Assembly: GCA_013350335.1 (NCBI GenBank)
Contig: CM023537.1
Location: forward strand, 46,188,111 to 46,252,110
Length of the DNA stretch: 64,000 bases
Source of the DNA: Chimonanthus salicifolius
Taxonomy: Eukaryota > Streptophyta > Magnoliopsida > Laurales > Calycanthaceae
Direction of reading: 5' to 3'
Below are positions 11,690-24,500 of this stretch, piece after piece. The notes under the pieces were generated by a model. That model had not been told where the DNA came from and ran no database searches. It saw nothing but the letters and a program-made list of their open reading frames with translations. The number at the start of each line of letters is the position of its first letter. Position 1 is the stretch's first letter. The position numbers and the translations under genes were made by a program.

Positions 11690-13245
11690 CGTTTTAGTGA
11701 CTGAATTTGAGCGTATATGAGACAAGTATCCTCAGTGCCCAGATTTTGGAAGTGTGTATGCGGGTCTCACGAACAATCCTCACGCTAGCTGGGGACGGTT
11801 TGTCTTGCAGGATGGCTACCTCTTTTTGGGCAGTCGTCTTTGCATCCCTGGCACCTCCCTCAGAGAGTTCCTCATCTGGGAACTACATGGCAGTGATATT
11901 ACGGGTCACTGGGGTCGGGATAAGACCCTTGCTCTAGTGGAAGATAGGTTCTATTGGCCTCATTTCTATAGAGATGTAGCTACTATTGTTGGGCAGTGCT
12001 GCACATGCCAACTGACAAGGTAGAGAAAGCAGAATACCGGGCTATACTCGCCTTTTCCTGTTCTGCATGCCCCGTGGCAGGATGCTAGCGTGGACTTCGT
12101 GCTTGGGCTTCCCAAGATTATCAGGAAGAACGATTCCATCATGGTTGTAGTGGACCACTTTTCAAAGATAGCCCACTTTATTCCGTGCTCAAAGACTATT
12201 GATTCTCCCCGAGTTGCATGTTTATTTTATGATTCGGTAGTCTGTAAACACAGATTGCCCAAATCCATGGTGTCTAACAGGGATGTGAGGTTCGTTAGTT
12301 ACTTTTGGAAGACACTGTGACACATGTTGGGCACGCGTCTGCATTTTCGACGGCCTACCACCCTCAGATAGATGGTCAAACTGAGGTGGTGAATCGAAGT
12401 TTGGGTAACCTATTGAGGTACCTTGTTGGGGATCGTATCAGGGATTGGGATCTCGTCCTACCGACTGCTGAGTTTGCATATAACAATTCGGTCAATAGGT
12501 CCATAGTTATGAGTCCATTTAAAGTTGTTACTGGTTATAAGCCTAGGACCCCATTAGATCCCATTCCCATGTGTGCTACCCATAGGCTATTTGTGTTTGC
12601 ATCTGCATTTGCATAACACATACATCATTTTCATACTGAGATTAGGCGCAAGATCACCTTGAGCAATGAAAAGTATAAGGCGACTGCTGATGCACATCGC
12701 CGACATAAGGAATTTCAGGTGGGTGACCATGTCATGGTTCGGGTTCGACCTGAGCGCTTTCCACAGGGAGTGGCTAAAAAATTGCAAGCCCAAAGTACTG
12801 GTCTTTTTAAGGTTGTTCGACGAGTTGGTCCCAATGCTTATGTATTAGACATTCCATCTGATCTTGGGATTAGTTCGACTTTCAATATTGAAGACCTTGT
12901 TCCGTTCTTGGGTCCAGCATCTATTCCGCCCAATCTTTTCCAAGACCCAACCAACACCCCTGACCCAGACCATGACCAACAGCCTGTTCCTCTACAGCCT
13001 CCCATTCCGATCACCAGAGATGTTATTGAGAATATTGTAGACGATCGAGTGGTCTCTACGACTCGAGGGGGATATCAGGAATACCTTGTGCATTGGCAGG
13101 GTTGACCAGACTCAGAGCAGACTTGGATTACTCACAAGGAGCTCCAGAGACTTGATCCATACATGTTAGATCGTTATCACCGCCGCACATCAGGAGGAGT
13201 TGCTGTGGGTAGCCGACCTCATCAATATTGGCACCCACACCGACA
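11690..13245 (+). pseudogene. Element B integrase with chromodomain
   Basis: The zinc-binding domain is at 11754-12023 (HGSDITGHWGRDK ... CCTCQL). The core starts at 12090 (MDFVLGLPK) and includes SNRDVRF and [14 protein letters not shown]-terminal domain follows at 12659-12900 (VGDHVMVRVRPERFPQG). The chromodomain is at about 13014-13170 (IENIVDDRVVSTTRGGYQEY, then LVHWQG, a TGA stop, and the TWI-THKEL part). Chromodomains direct integration to marked chromatin in chromoviruses. Stops near 12020, 12318, 12614 and 13105 inactivate the protein. Confidence 0.9.
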
Positions 13246-13402
13246 TCATTATTGACGGACGATCAAGGACGACAAACGATCTTCTGTGGTTGGATTCATA
13301 CTAGTTGAAGATCCAACACATCGGCGCTATCTCCCAGCCGTTTAGCCTTTCAGAGCGTCAGAGTTCAACATTTGCCTTCCATGACAGAGTCGAGCTCTTT
13401 CT

Positions 13403-13415
13403 CGGGCAGGGAGAA
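13403..13415 (+). other. Element B polypurine tract
   Basis: The bases cgggcagggagaa abut the start of the 3' LTR (tgatgcgggag). This is the expected place and composition for the plus-strand priming site. Confidence 0.75.
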
Positions 13416-14612
13416 TGATGCGGGAGCATTTTTTTATTTTATTTGGATTTGATGTTATTGGACTTTGATTTTATTTTATTTTATTTTTTACTTAGCCTTG
13501 TCTTTTACTTTGTTTTCTTTTCTATGAGGGCAAACTTGTCATTATGAATTATTGTAATGTGGTTGGTGGGGGGGGGGGTGGCATTTATGTCATTTAATCT
13601 CATTAGTTGCCCTAAAGCTTTAGGAAACAACATATTTTTTGTTAAAAACTTTGTAAAAAGGAGAATACACGACGGAATGAAATGGAAAAGAAGAAAAAAA
13701 GCTTTCAAGCCTTAGCCTATGAGCATGGTGTGATTTCCCCTTGAGGGTTTGATGTGGAGTCAACATTGGAGCACTTCTCTATCTTCTTCTTCCCCCCCTC
13801 TACACTCTATGGTAAGAACAATCTAATCTCTTCTCTTTTCTTCTCTTTCTTTCTTCTCTTTTCTTCTCTTTCCCTCTTTGTTTTCTATCATTAACCACCT
13901 AAAAGCCATTCTCTGGCTGCCACCCCCATCTTAACCTTTTTTTTTACCATTGCCGCCACCCCTAAAGAGTTTTTCCAGCCTTGCTGCCCCTTTTCCTTGG
14001 ATCTAAATAGTCACCACAACCCTTCTCCTTGATTCTCAAAGCTATCTTGGCCCATACCCATCATCTAGTCCCACAATCACAGCGTTCCAATCAGTCCCAT
14101 AGTCCCTACACTCATAAGTCTCCCAAAACAGCCCCAATCAAACCTTTTTTTAACCCTAAACAGACACCCAATACTTGGGACAGCGTTGTACCATTTTTCT
14201 TTTGAGTCCCAAATCTACCAATGCAGCCTTCCTTTAGCCCATACTCTCCCAAACAGCAAATTGAACCTAAATAGCATTAATTATGTCCCATGTTGATTTA
14301 AGAATTGCACATTGTCCTCCATGTTGATTAATTGAACTGCTACTTATTCATTGGACTGATTAGTTTGGCTCCTTTAGGGCTAGAATTAGGGCTTTCCAAG
14401 AGTAATGACTATGGTTTGGAATCTTACATGAATGCTTATAATGGTGGATGTGTTCTAGCATGTTGAATTATTTTAGTTGCTTAATGTGATCTTGGTCAAT
14501 AATCTTAGTTTTACTGCCTGCATATGTTCATATCATCATTTAGGATACCTAGATCAAGTAACCGTAGTTTTGCATAAATAATAATCTAAGATTTCTAGCC
14601 AACCCCGCATCA
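13416..14612 (+). repeat. Element B 3' LTR
   Basis: 1197-bp uninterrupted LTR from tgatgcggg to cccgcatca. It serves as a reference for the split 5' copy and for the related solo LTR E1 at 28788-34853. It includes a G run at about 13567 and a CT-rich block at about 13780-13870. Confidence 0.93.
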
Positions 14613-14758
14613 CAGTCTTTATCCCATTGGATGCTTCTTCTTCCCATGATCTATGGAGCCGACCTTTGGCTTTATCCTCTTGCGATAGAATCTTGGATCT
14701 ATTTTTCAAGATTTTTCTCTTGATTTGACTACTTTGGGACCTGATTACCCTCAATTAG

Positions 14759-14887
14759 TTTTTTTTTTTTTTTGATTAACATGTGGGAAACTCAAACATA
14801 GTCCTATTAAAACCCCCACGGATGAGCCCACTATCCCTAAGGCACACCAAGATTAGACCATGGGGCTCGAACCCGCAAGCTCTCGCT
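14759..14887 (-). mobile_element. 5'-truncated tRNA-derived SINE
   Basis: Read on the minus strand: a B-box-like gggttcgagcccc near 14870, about 90 bases of body, then an A tail (T run 14759-14773 on the plus strand). The string aactaa flanks both ends and may be a short target duplication. The A-box half is missing. It could instead be a fragment of another retroelement; B box plus A tail is the only evidence. Confidence 0.5.
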
Positions 14888-15069
14888 TAGTTTTCCTTGG
14901 CCTCTCTCATCTCTCTAGTTTGTCTTGCTGATCTCTGATTGTGGTGCCTATTTTTTGACATTGTGCTTGTGGGGCTCATTTTTCCAAGACAACTATTGTA
15001 GCAAAATATATTCCCTGCCATTAGGCTCTCATTTTTTGGTGACTCTTTGTTGATCTGCTGTAAACTTGC

Positions 15070-17850
15070 ATTGTTGGGATTATTTTGCACTCTCATCGTT
15101 ATGATAGCCCTATTTCTCTTGGATATGATGTTAATCAAGTATCTCGGCAACAAGACATGATGCAACTTAAGAGCCTTCAATCCTCGGTTATGCCCAAACT
15201 TTTGTTGCTCAATCAGGTACTATCTCATCTTCTTTTCAGACCTCATACGGCAATCCCTGGATTATTGATTCTGGGGCTACAATCACTTGTCAGGTTTGTC
15301 TCATCTTTTTTCTTCTCTTAATTCTCTTTCACTTGGACATGTTAAACTTGCTGATGGGACCCTTATGTCCATCAATGGTAAAGAGACTATTCCTCTATCT
15401 TTTACTCTTGATGTATCTTCCGTTCTTCATGTTCCCCGATTGTCTAATAATCTTTTACCTGTTAGTTCACTTACTAAAGCCTTAAATTGATCTATGACAT
15501 TTTTCCCTTCTCATTGTGTTATTCAACATTTGGTCACAAAAAGGATGATTGGAGGTAGTCATGAAGAAAAGCGCATGTACTTTGATCCAGAAATTGGCTC
15601 AAAATATGTTGCTTGTTCCATTAGTCATCAGGATATTTGGCTTTGGCATTATCGGCTTCGTCATCTGTCCAATACGATGTTAAAGCATTTGCAACTTTCT
15701 TTGAAAATTGATAATTTTGTCTTTGGAAGTTGCCAGTATGGAAAGTAACATCGACCCACTTTTTCTCGGTCTTCCAATTATTCCTATTCCAACTTTCTCT
15801 CCTTAATACATTTTGATGTTTAGATGTCACCGGTGCTTCTTCAACGGGCTTTCGTTATTTTGTTACATTCATAGATGAATACTCTCGAATCACTTGGGTT
15901 TATTTGATGAAACACAAAAATTGAGGTCTTTGATCATTTTTTGCACTTTTCATAAATGAGTTACTACTCACTTTGATTATCACCCTAAAATCTTGCGAAG
16001 TGATAACGGGGGATAATATATGTTTCGCTCTTTTTACGTTATCTTCAAGAACATGAGATTGAATCTCAAACTTCTTGCCCCCATACACCTCAGTAGAACG
16101 GAGTTGCTGAAAGGACAAATCATTATCTTTCTGAGGTAGCCCGATCTTTGTTATTTGCAATGACTGTCCCTAAGTCATATTGGCCTGATTCTATCATTAT
16201 TGCTTGTTATTTAATAAACTACATACCCACAAGAGTCTTAAATAAGAAAGCACCTATTGATATTTTTCCTACGTATCGGTTTGCTTCTATACTTCCATTG
16301 TGTGTTTTTGGATATACCTGTTTTGTTCATGATTTTTTTGCTGACAAATTTGCAAAAAGAATTTGTGATATATGTTTTCTTGGGCTACTCTTCCACTCAA
16401 AAGGGATATAAATGTCTCGAACCGACATCTGGTAAAAGATTTATTTCTATGGATGTTACTTTTTTTAAATACTCCATATTTTGAACCATCTAATCATAGG
16501 TCATCTTCTTCTCCTCATGTTTGTCCTTTTCTTATAGATACAATTGACACTTCTATTGATACGTCTACCTCTAAGCTTCTCATTGTTTATCACAAGAAGA
16601 AAGACAAGTCTCATGCTTCACCTACTACCACCCAATCATCCTTAGACTGTCCAAATCCATCACTTGAGAACTCTAATCTTCCCATTGCTTTGAGGAAAGG
16701 TAAACACGCTTGTACTGAACATCCATTAAATCATTTTGTTTCCTATCATGTAGTTTCTCCGTCACATCGTAGTTTCCTCTCTAAAATAGATACCCCCTTC
16801 ATTCTTAAGAGGATTGATTGTGCTTTCCGATATTCTTCCTAGAAGGCTGCTACGGAAGAAGAGTTGGTTGCACTTGAAAAAAATAAAACTTGGGAGATGG
16901 TATCCTTGCCACAGGGGAAGACTCTGGTAGGGTGTAAGTGGTTCTTTACTCTCAAACACAATCCAGATGGATCCATTGCTCGATATAAAGCTCACCTAGA
17001 GGCTAAAGGCTTCACTTAGATCTATAGGAATGATTATCAGGATATTTTCTCTCATGTTGCAAAGATCACCTCTGTACGAGTGATTATCTCTATTGCTACT
17101 ACTCACAATGGACTCTTCATCACTTAGATGTCAAGAATGCAATTCTCCATGGTGACCTGGAAAAAAAAAAAGTTTACATGCTACTACCTCTAGGCTTTAT
17201 TAGACAGGGGGAGTAAGGGAAGGTATACTTACTAAAAAACACTATATGGTCTCAAGCAATCTTCTCGAGCGTAGTTTGATAAATTTAGCACCGTATTGTT
17301 GAATTATGGATTTGTACGATACCAATCAGATCATTCTATTTTTGTATATTGTGCTAACGATGTTGTTATACTTTTGGTGGTTTATGTGGATGACATAGTC
17401 TTAACAGGTAATAATGAGTCCTCTATAAGTGCTTTGAAAGCCTATCTGCAACAGTCTTTTGATATTAAGGATCTTGGCTTACTTCATTATTTCTTGGGAA
17501 TTGAAGTTGCTCAATCATCTAAAGTTTTGCTCTCTCCCAATGAAAATTTGCTTTAGATCTTCTTCATAGTGCTGGATATTCTGGATGCAAGCCTACAAAT
17601 ACCCCACTTGATGTTAATTCAAAACTTTCTACATCCGAAGGGACTCTTCTTCCTTGTCTTCGTTTTTATCAACAATTGGTAGGCAAGCTCATTCATCTTA
17701 CCATCACTCGGCCTGACTTGGCTTATATTGTTAGTGTCGTCAATCACTTTATGCATACTCTTACATATGCTCACCTTCATGCGGTCTTTCACATTTTACA
17801 ATATCTTAAGGCCCACCCTGGTTTGTCCTCCATTCTCTATGTTTGGTTTT
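15070..17850 (+). mobile_element. Element C: decayed Ty1/copia fragment
   Basis: Copia gag-pol order on the plus strand. Gag end and protease are at about 15180-15300 (WIIDSGAT), then the gag-pre-integrase region (VKLADGTL ... LWHYRLRHLS) to 15748. Integrase follows at about 15790-16300 (LRSDNG-like and WPDSIIIACYLINYIPTR). RT runs from about 16860 to 17840, with GCKWFFTLK and an intact [12 protein letters not shown] box at about 17380. At least a dozen stops and frame changes are present. Homology stops abruptly near 17840 in the RT/RNase H junction, and no LTR was found on either side. It lies left of exon 5 of the host gene, probably in its next intron. Confidence 0.88.
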
Positions 17851-17879
17851 TAGAGCTTTTAGCTTACCCGCCAATACCA

Positions 17880-18110
17880 CCCACAACCAACCATCAATCT
17901 AGAAGTCCTGCCACCAGCCTCACACCAAATCAGAAAAGCCAAATTCCTCCATCCAGGGCAATTCGAACCTGAAAGGATCCAGGCCCCATCTTCACATTGA
18001 GACTCATGGAGAATGGGGAAGTGATCAGAAGCTGGATTTGGAAGGGCAGACTGAACCACATCCCCACTCTAATGAAACAAAGAATCTGTCCAACCTGGAA
18101 TAGATGGAGG
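17880..18110 (-). pseudogene. LINE (L1-type) endonuclease fragment
   Basis: The minus strand encodes pieces of the C-terminal part of an apurinic-like endonuclease: an SRLDRFFVS-like segment near 18100, then SALPNPASDHFPILH near 18050. The SDHFPI wording is the conserved end of plant L1 endonucleases. No RT follows, so this is a short remnant. Confidence 0.7.
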
Positions 18111-18352
18111 CTACAGATGTCCCTGGTTTGTTGCCTCCAAGATCCTCCATTCTAAGAATGGATTCGAATTCTTGTTGGCTTCCAATCTTTGGTATATTTC
18201 AACCACAAATGACAAGCAGTCATCATAACTGGCATCCCAAGAATTTCTTCAAGCAATGATTTTTTTCAACTCGATGCTGTCTTCCTAATAGAGCTCATTT
18301 ATGTATAAAAATTGGGAACAGACAACTCAATCCATCAAAACTAGGGGCTCAA

Positions 18353-18370
18353 GTTGTGTGTGTGTGAGTG

Positions 18371-18402
<32 letters not shown>
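18353..18402. repeat. GT/GA microsatellite
   Basis: A short (tg)n run passes into a (ga)n run at about 18374-18402. It sits directly downstream of the donor site of exon 5 and so lies at the start of intron 5. Confidence 0.9.
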
Positions 18403-18403
<1 letters not shown>

Positions 18404-18406
18404 CAC

Positions 18407-18512
18407 CATGTTCAGTGTTGTCAGGGAAACGTGAAATATCAGATACATATGCAACTCTAGATTTTTCTCCAAAAAGAAATCCCAAGCAAACATAATCCTC
18501 TCCATGCATCAC
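18407..18512 (-). CDS. MBL hydrolase exon 5
   Basis: 106 bp after acceptor ttgtag. Encodes [18 protein letters not shown] and [16 protein letters not shown] plus one base. Donor gtgaat leads into the GA microsatellite. The family protein continues after this point, so at least one more exon is expected further left. Confidence 0.9.
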
Positions 18513-21500
18513 CTACAAATGAGAAATAAATTATTACAAGAAAATACAATATGATGTAGATTGCAGATGACGAGTAGAACCAGAATATAGAAAAGATACA
18601 GAATAAGAGTAAGTAACTGGCAAAGGAACAAACTGTAGGCCTGATGCAATAAATGGTTTCTTTAAGTCACTCTCGATTATTTTCCAGTCAAGTTGAGCAA
18701 CCCGTCTCACTTCTTGGCCTTCTCTTAGTTTCTTCTGAACCAAATAAGGAAATTTTACAGCAATACTGAAACACAAGGATATGAAACATGGTCAGGAAAA
18801 ACAGAAAGGAAATAGAAGCTGATAGAATGAAGCCTTTACAAAACTACTCATGCATGGCTGTCTAACCAGCAAATATTTTTCAGAAGAGAATCCTATTCAG
18901 CTGAAGGAAAGAATCTAGACATTTTCATCACATACAACAAATCATACCTGTCCATTGAAAACTGGTTGAGATAAATGGGAGTTGGATCAATATCATTTGT
19001 GGGACTAAATGGTTGAATAGCCCGTATATCATCCAGACCAAGAACTGCATCCGCATGTTCATGAGTCAAAATAATCTGCAAACAAAATAAGTCATATTTG
19101 CCCTCACCCTGAGGCAGGTTTAGTTATTATACAATGAAAATGATCTATTGTTAGCAGAGAAATAGAGGGTGAAAAAAAGGAGATCTGAGATGTGTTCCAG
19201 ATATTCTTCCCTCAAGGTCAAACAACTCTCTCTCTGTAACGACCCGTCCCGCTAGTACAATATTGTCCGTTTTGGGCCTCACACGGACCGGCACGGCTTT
19301 GCTTTGGCGAGCCAACCAACTGTTGCTCCCAAAAGGCCTTGTGCTAGGAGGAAAGCTATCACTTATATACCAGGGAATTTTCAATGCAACTAGCAATGTG
19401 GGACTTTGTGGTGGGGCGGGGTATTACAATGGGACGGGTCGTTACACACTCTCTTTCTCACTCTCTCGCTCTCTCTCTCTCTCATGCATGTGCACATCAT
19501 GTGAAGCCTCAAAGCAGGCCCAAGCCTATTCGGCCAAGCTTAGACTCATAGAGAACCAAGTCCAACCAATAGTTTTAAAATCAAATCTTGGTCAAGTTGG
19601 TGACCCATTCAACAATTGGAAGCAGGCTTTATTGTCGTAGAATCTTCACTTTAGTTCTAAGAATTAATTTCCTACTTTATCTTTGGAATTTTTTTAATTA
19701 GCAAGTTGGGTTTGAGATATATTAGGAGTCATTAGGTGTTACGATTTGTAATGACCCGACCCGAAGTAACGGGTCAATAATAGTAGGGTCGATTCAATCA
19801 GAATTTGATATTGTGTATGCTAGTGTATTATTGTATTTCATTAAAATTATTTGGAAAATAAACTTCAAAATTAAAAATTAAAAATATCAAATTAAAATAA
19901 ATTGAGAACAATTGAAATTATGATAACGGCAAATAAAATATTAATTCAATTAAATTTTTGTAGGATTTAGTATTCAAATCCTTCTTTGTAAGAAGTTAAA
20001 TTAGATAAAAAGGTAATTTAAAATAAATAAGGGAGAAGGAATAAATGGAAAAATTTAGTTGTCAAATAAAATTTTAATCCCCCAAAGTTGAAATCTCAAT
20101 TAAAAATTTACAAGTATATCCGCTTATAGTTAAAAATTGAGTGAATGAAGAAAATTAATTAACAAATTAAATTTTAAATTCCTAAGGTTAGAATTCCAAT
20201 TAGAATAACCCGATTTAAAATTTTGAAGTTAATTAGTGGGGTGTATTTTTAGAATACACATATTTTAATAGGTATTACCTAAGCCGTGTGGGCCCCTTTG
20301 GAACTCACACCCTTTTGTTTCCCTTTAATTCCTTTAACCCACCCGTGAGACACCCTGTAAGTTTCCTTCAATTTCCCTAAATCCTCGATGAAAAAGAAAT
20401 CCCAAATTCCACAGTATTTCCTCAAGGGTTTCAAGACCAATCCCTTTCCCTTTTTCCTTCTTCGAAACGGAAAGAAACCCTATCTTTTCTCTACCGATCC
20501 TTCTTCTACTTGGATTCTTCCCTTCGCCAATCCCTCTCAAGTCGGCAATAAGCCCTATTCTCCCTCACCGACCCTCCCTGTACTAAATTCATTGCGATGG
20601 CAGCCAGATCTTGTCTCCTATTTTTGAACCTCTCAAAGCAGCGGTAAGATCCTTGGATTCCCCCTCCAACCTGGTTTCGCTCTTGCTGTTTGCTCCTCCT
20701 AGCCGGCGTTTGAAAGGTGTTGTTCTCTCTCCTTGCTGCGCAGCCAGCCTTCTATTCAACTCCTTCGGATCCATCGTCCCCTCAAGGAATCAGTTTTGTG
20801 TCTGATCGGTTAAGGTAGGCCTTCTTCCATTATTATTGACAGATCCAATAATTTATATTCGTAGTTTGATGATTATTTGTATGGTATTGTTGAATTATTA
20901 ATCTTGATTGGGCATGTTTGAATGTTGGTTTATATTATTCTAATATTATGATGCTTGGACTACTGCCATGTTATAATCGAGTCATATGTATGTTATGGTG
21001 AATGAGATGTTGGCTATGTTATAATCTGTTTGGAATAAGATTCATAATTCTATAAGTATATTATGAATAATTAAGTATGTTTATGGAGCATGGCATTCTC
21101 TTATTCATAACATTGGGTATTAGGGTGTGATCAATGATTGTCACGAAGATCACGACAGTGGTAGTGTTGTTAGCCTCACTTTAAGTGGGAAGACCACTAC
21201 GGTGGAAGAAATCCGTGACAAGTCATGAGGGTTGTTATTTGGTGGTAGGTTGTGTTATCCTCACTTTAGGTGGGAAGGCCACTAAGGCGATGTTGTGTTA
21301 TCCTCGATTTGTCGGGAAGGCCACCAAATCTCAGTAGATGTAAATGATGGGTTGAGCATTGCATTCTTGCATAAGGCATGAACATGAAATAAATTGTTAT
21401 ATAAGTTTGCTTGAAATATTATGTGAGAAAGTAAAGTAATCATATTCCATATATGTTTTGTTGTTTTCTTCACTGGGCATGGAGCCCATCCCTTACATTG

Positions 21501-24500
21501 CAAGCAATCCCTTGGACTTGGAGAAGACGACGAGTCGTTGGAGGATGCTTGGAATTGCGTAGATTATTGAAGAATTTAGTATTTACATTATAAATTGGAT
21601 CTTTATTAGATTTGAGATTCTTTGAGGAATTTGTTTATTTGGTTTGTTGGAACTTAGATGATAAATTCAAGTGTTGAGTAAATTTGAGAACGTTATGTTT
21701 TTTGTTAGTATGGGAATGTGAGTAAATTTGTGAGTTTAGAAATCTTCACGTGATGGAATATTTTATCTCTCAGTTATATGGAACGATGTATGGAAATGTC
21801 ATGTCTTTTAGCAGGTTGTGAACGTGAGGAATTCGACGGCTTGTGAATGTATATATATTTGTTTGAAAAAAAAAAAGAGTATAGCCACGGATTTACGATG
21901 TAAGACCCGTTTAGGATGTAAGACCCGTTTAGGGCAGCAGGTGATCTAAAATTGTGCAGTCAGATCACGTCCGTTTAGGTGTTGGAAGGTGGGGCGTGAC
22001 ACAATTTCCCATATATGCTCACCTTAGACTTGTACTCGAGGAGGGATTGTGCTTTGTGAATTTGTATTAGAAGTTATAGAAGGTTGGGAAGGGTGTGAAT
22101 AACCTTTGAATTCATGTTAATGTGGAAGCTATGGTAGAATTTGATTTTTACACTTCATCTTGTGACGTCAAAGCTAGTCATCAAGCAACCTCGATCCACA
22201 CCATTCAACGTGTAATCTAGATCCATTCTAGAGAAGATCATGTGCATCAAGAATCCATGTTTAGATCTTTCATTTATATTAAGAGGTACAACTCTATTTT
22301 GTGATTTGTGTTTTTGATCAAATATTACATTGATAGGTGGATATTGGATTTTCAACCAAACCTAAGATTGGAGGTGTATTTGAGCACCCAAGCATGTGTC
22401 GTCGATGCATGTTTGCACCACCTATATGTGCAAAAACAAAGGCCATGCATGGGTTGCAATGAACGACATTCACTATCCTAGGAGATGCATTATATGTTTA
22501 ATGGTTTGATGGCTAATGGAAGGTTTATTATATTTGATATTTGTTTAATTTGAATAAATTATTAAACCTATTTATTTCTAAATCTATCAACAATTTGTAG
22601 TCAAAGACCCATTGGATCCTTTCATTACATCACTCTCACACAATTATGATCAATTTCATCTAATTTATTTTCTCTATAATTAGCAAATATTATATATATA
22701 TAAAAAAAAAAGGAGTTATGATTATCCAAAAAATATATAAAAGCAGGAATCTCCATAGCCCAATATTGGCCTTAAAACTTCCTCATCCACATAGCTTAAT
22801 TATCTTTAGTTAGTGAGTACAAAACACTAACTTTAAATGGCTATGAAATTAGACCACACAATGTTAATAGTTCGTAGCACCAAAAGTTAGGATTACACCA
22901 AAACATGTAGAGATTCTGTTAGTATTGTAGTTTTTAAGTATTTCATGTTGTTGATTCTAATAATGAAAAAGAAAGAAAGGTAGGAAGAAAAGAGATGAAG
23001 ATCAGAGAATAATGATTCTCAAAATTGTATTGAGATATATTTTCTCTTACAGGGTACAGGTATAAATAAGAGAGAAAGAGCCAATTAAGGTGGCCAAAAG
23101 GGAAAGTACAATCAGTCCAACTTATCTACTCCTAATTATACACCTATACAGTTGACTTGTCAAAATAGGCATAGTCGGTTCAGTTTATCCTGAGTTGGGT
23201 CCCATTGGGTCCCACAACACTCCCCCTCAAGCTGGCTCGAAGATGTCTATCAAACCTAGCTTGTCAATAACCGAAGTAAGTTGGTGACAAAGAACAGACT
23301 TGGTCAGGACATTTGCCAATTGATCCTTAGATTTCACATGTGGAATAACAAGTCGGCCTTCAGAAAGGTGTTGTCCTAGGAAGTGACAATCAATCTCAAT
23401 GTACTTGGTCCGCTCATGAAAGATCAGATTTGAGGCAATGTTGATAACTGCTTGATTGTCACAAAACATAATGAGCGGGTCAAGTGGAGAATTCCTGAAG
23501 GAACTGGTGGACCCAAATAAGCTCAGCCATAGTATTGGCCATTGCACGATACTCAGCTTCAGCACTGGAGCGAACAATAACAGATTGTTTCTTACTACGC
23601 CAGCCAAGTAGATGAAAACCCAAAAAGGCATAGTAGCCAATTGTTGAGTGGCGATCATCAGGAGAGCCGGCCCAATTAGCATCTGAATAACCATAAACAG
23701 AGAGGGAAGATTGTCGTGCAAAGAACAAACCCCTGCCAGGATGAGCTTTAAGATAGTGAAAGATGCGGAAGACAGCATGAAGATGGGTATTCCGTGGTTC
23801 GTGCATGAACTGACTAACTGCATAGGAGAGATCTGGTCGTGCAATAGTGAGATAAATCAATTTCCCCACCAACTTCTGATAGAATGAAGGACTATCAAAA
23901 AGAGTCTCATCTGCGGCCGAGAGCTTCGTATTGACACCTAATGGAGTGTCAGCAGATTTGCACCCAGAGTATCCAGCATTCTGAAGGAGGTCGAGAGCAT
24001 ACTTGTGCTGAGATAAAGAGAGTCCTCGAGAAAAACGAGCGACTTCAATACCCAAAAAATAACGCAATGGCCCCAGATCTTTAATAGCAAATGTGTGCTG
24101 TAGATATTCCTTAAAGGTAGATATGGCAACAACGTCATTACCAGTGAGGACAATGTCATCAACATACACCACTAAAATTATGACCACAGAGTGACAGTAG
24201 ATAAAAACTGAGTGATCCATCTGACATCTAGAGAAACCATAAGGTGCACTGCTGTACTTCTCAAACCACGCCTGTGGAGACTGCTTGAGGCCATATAGAG
24301 CTTTTCGGAGTTTGCAAACAGACTGAGGCTTCCCCTGATTAACAAACCCTGGTGGTGGAAGCATATAAATTTCATCATGGAGATCACCATAAAGGAAGGC
24401 ATTCTTCACATCTAACTGATGCAGCGGCCAGTCATAAATGGTGGCAATGGAAATCAAGATGCGAACAAAAGTAATCTTGGCCACGGGGGAGAAGGTTTCC

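Larger units (their letters stand above)
451..14612 (+). mobile_element. Element B: Ty3/gypsy chromovirus, decayed
   Basis: Full-length but broken LTR retrotransposon. Both LTRs begin tgatgcggg; the 3' LTR ends cccgcatca, giving a 9-bp inverted terminus. Between them, in order, lie gag with one CCHC zinc knuckle, a DSG aspartic protease, reverse transcriptase, RNase H, integrase with an H-C zinc-binding domain and a C-terminal chromodomain, which places it among chromoviruses. The 5' LTR is interrupted by element A (919-7030). Frames carry many stops, and the RT box reads YFDE instead of YFDD. The 5-bp flanks (catag on the left, cagtc on the right) do not match, so no target-site duplication is visible. 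Confidence 0.92.
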
